Positions 62,159 through 64,000 of a stretch of DNA of 64,000 nucleotides are shown piece after piece; position 1 is the stretch's first letter; each line of letters starts with the position of its first letter. The DNA is taken from NCBI GenBank assembly GCA_018136815.1, contig CM030931.1, forward strand, positions 11,667,072 to 11,731,071, written 5' to 3'. The position numbers were made by a program, and so were the translations under genes. Source of the stretch: Isochrysis galbana (Eukaryota > Haptophyta > Isochrysidales > Isochrysidaceae). A model generated the notes under the pieces. It was not told the DNA's origin and did not search any database. It saw only the letters and a program-made list of their open reading frames with translations.

Positions 62159-63480
62159 TGTCGCATTCATCCTAGATGATGCGATTTCCAGGCTCTTGTT
62201 TCCAGGTCCTTCGTCGTGCGGCCACACGGCGAAGCTCAGGTACATCTAGGTTGGTAGGGTTCGTCCCTAGCGATCTAGAATTCGAGTTCTCGTTTCGTTC
62301 CTTCTAGCCTGTTTGTCAGGTCTAGATTCCAGGTTTCCTCCTTTCGGGTAATCTTTACCTAAAGGAGCCAGGTCGCCTGTTGCTCGCTGCGCGCTTGTCT
62401 CAGGCTCTCGGGTTACCTTGTGAAGGCTTGTTTAGCTTCTTGCAAGGCTTGTTGTTTCTTGTTGGGTTCCGGTTCTTTCTTGGGACCTGCTGACTTTCGT
62501 TGTTGTCCAGGCCTGTTCTTCGTAGGTTCTGCTTGGCCTGGTTAGGGTTTCGTTGAATCCCCGCGTTCGGCGTTTGGCGTTGGCGTTCGGAAATTTCCTC
62601 TCACATTCCCTAGGTCCGCTACCCTTGGCTTGTAGGTCCTTGCTTCTTTCTTCTCGGTCAAGGTTTTGGCGAGCGAGTCGGTTGCTCTATCCGCTCGAGA
62701 TTTGAGGTTTAATTTGCTATCTCCCCTTGGAGACCGGTGTAGGTTCGCTTCCTAGGTGAGGGAATCTTTCCCCTTGATGCAAGCTACATGCAAGCCTTGG
62801 CCCCTTTGGTGTTTCTTCCCCTTGGTTGCTACTCAGGGTTGTTCGTTAGAAGCGTCTAGAAGGTTCACGCTCAACGGCAAGATTTCCTCTGTCGTGAAGA
62901 TATCTCGTTGCGATCTGTATCCAAAGTGATCGCCGTGGTCGCGCGACAGGACGCTCCCCTTCGGACTCTCCGCTACGTGGGAAGTTACAACGGAGACACG
63001 CTCCGGCCGTCGCTGCGGAGTCTCTCTCTCTCTCGCTCTCTCTCTCCGTCTCTCGCGACGTGTTTGAGTTATCGGTGATTTGGGGTCGCGGTTGCTTGAT
63101 AATTTGCTTGGTTTGGGTGAATGATTCCGGTGTGTTCGTGAGTCGGTGTATCCTGTTGTTCTCAGCTCCGTTGTCCGTCGTTGTTCGCTGCGTCGCTGCA
63201 CTCAAGCAGCCTAGGCTCCCTCCCTGAGGGAAGAGTTCTTTGTAGGTCTAACAATCTCTTACAACCCATCACACTAGGGCCGCTAGGAGCGCCTCGCCGC
63301 CCCACAGCCCTTCGTTCGCCGTTCGTTCCCCGTCCATACACCCGAATGGGGTTGCCCGACCCAGTCCAGAATTTCATTCACCCGACTCCCGGTGGGGAGG
63401 AGGGACAAAGCGCCGCGCTAGCCGCCGGTGCCGCTCGCGACGGAGTGGCTCAGAGCCCTCCGGTAGCGCTCGACTCGACA
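62159..63480 (+). mobile_element. Chromovirus 3' LTR (1322 bp)
   Basis: Starts TGTCGCATTCATCC and ends GCTCGACTCGACA, the same ends as the solo LTR at 33973-35000, and includes about 294 bp that the solo copy lacks. Contains CTCTCTCTCTCGC tracts (63015-63055). Near its 3' end an ATG (63347) opens MGLPDPVQNFIHPTPGGEEG, then SAALAAGAARDG to the very end, as if gag began in the LTR. The next five bases are TTTTT; the matching 5' flank is not in the window. Confidence 0.92.
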
Positions 63481-63518
63481 TTTTTCCTTTACTGTTATTT
63501 CTTCTTGCTTCTGAGACA

Positions 63519-63600
63519 TCGCGAATGCGACACCCCCAAGCCCCGAGTCTTCCGAGTAATCCTTTCGAGTCTACGAGTCCCTACGAGTCCAAAACAAGCG
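63519..63600 (+). repeat. CGAGT-rich segment recalling the second LTR family
   Basis: CGCGAATGCGACA followed by CCCCGAGTCTTCCGAG and CTACGAGTCCCTACGAGTCC. The second LTR family has GAGTTCCCGAGTCTATACCC and CAACGAGTC. Low identity but the same word style. Confidence 0.35.
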
Positions 63601-63626
63601 GCATCTGCTTGCTGCGCCCTTGCTGT

Positions 63627-63735
63627 GTCTAGGCCTAGGTAGAAATATGTAGTTTTTCTTGCCCAAATATGTAGTAAAAATATGTCGAAATATGTAGGAA
63701 ATCCGCCCAAATATGTAGAAAATATGTAGTGAAAG
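63627..63735 (+). repeat. Word array, ATATGTAG version
   Basis: GTCTAGGCCTAG then AAATATGTAG words (about seven) in the scaffold GCCCAAATAT...AAATCCGCCCAAATAT that also frames the arrays at 16.5 and 50.3 kb, where the word is AAATATCCA. Confidence 0.75.
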
Positions 63736-64000
63736 AATGTGCGGTGCGAAGCGTCTCTCTGCCTCAAAAAAGTCGAATGTACCCACCCGCCACACCCACA
63801 CACCACACCAGCCACAAAAGAACCAAAAAGAGCTAGATAGAGCACACTTTGCACCTGAATGAAACACAAGATCATTAGCATTAGCATTAGTTAGACCCAG
63901 ACACGCCGACGCTCTGCTCCTGGTTGCGCTCGTTGCGATTGTAACGCAACATGAGGGACGCGGACACTTGATCTGCAAGGGAGCTACCCCTCACAGATGG
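63736..64000. other. No gene recognised
   Basis: Balanced composition, with CACACC repeats and TTAGCA repeats (63875-63892); no coding evidence. Confidence 0.4.

Overview
This window reads as nuclear DNA of a repeat-rich, GC-rich eukaryote. The genes have GT-AG introns. The element load is heavy: a chromodomain Ty3/gypsy retrotransposon, a solo LTR, fragments of a probable non-LTR element, small TIR elements and many dispersed repeats. Three 100-N assembly gaps are present (11355-11454, 41051-41150, 58151-58250). The tocopherol-type prenyltransferase gene has a signal-peptide-like leader, which suggests an alga with a secondary plastid. A haptophyte fits best, but this is an inference and I cannot name a species.

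Layout. 1-2.35 kb: a MOT1/BTAF1 gene fragment next to the C-terminal part of a retroelement protein. 2.5-4.5 kb: a homogentisate-prenyltransferase-like gene (UbiA superfamily). 4.5-13 kb: repeats, LTR pieces, a long CT microsatellite, another MOT1 fragment and ORF1-like element genes. 13.1-15.3 kb: a decayed NVL-type AAA ATPase gene. 17.1-20.6 kb: a frame-broken, unrecognised large gene on the minus strand. 20.6-22.7 kb: two small TIR elements and a semi-regular palindromic array. 22.8-26 kb: an FkbM-type methyltransferase piece, a DDE transposase, a possible Fanzor N-terminal piece and a cysteine-rich membrane protein. 27.1-28.2 kb: a GT43 glycosyltransferase. 28.6-32.9 kb: remnants (rhodopsin-like, SRP14-like) and a satellite. 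32.9-35.3 kb: a retroelement ORF split by a solo LTR with a perfect 5-bp target duplication. 36.3-38.7 and 51.8-54.1 kb: two copies of a roughly 2.3-kb MOT1/BTAF1 segment. 39.3-41 kb: an ORF1-like element gene. 41.6-43.3, 45.4-47.1 and 55.9-56.7 kb: three further glycosyltransferase-like genes; the middle one has four exons that join in phase. 57.6-63.5 kb: a rearranged chromovirus with its 3' LTR.

Most recognisable host genes (prenyltransferase, NVL, MOT1, SRP14) carry frameshifts or stops. The GT43 ORF, the four-exon glycosyltransferase and the chromovirus RNase H-integrase-chromodomain ORF are open. Either the region is mostly a pseudogene and element graveyard, or some homopolymer indels are sequencing errors. 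The most unusual signals are not genes: (i) at least nine short inverted repeats standing just before an ATGG start; (ii) a repeat scaffold whose internal 'word' is replaced consistently between copies; (iii) an array of about ten palindromic cores at 30-37 bp spacing. All family assignments come from reading translations by eye; no database search was run.
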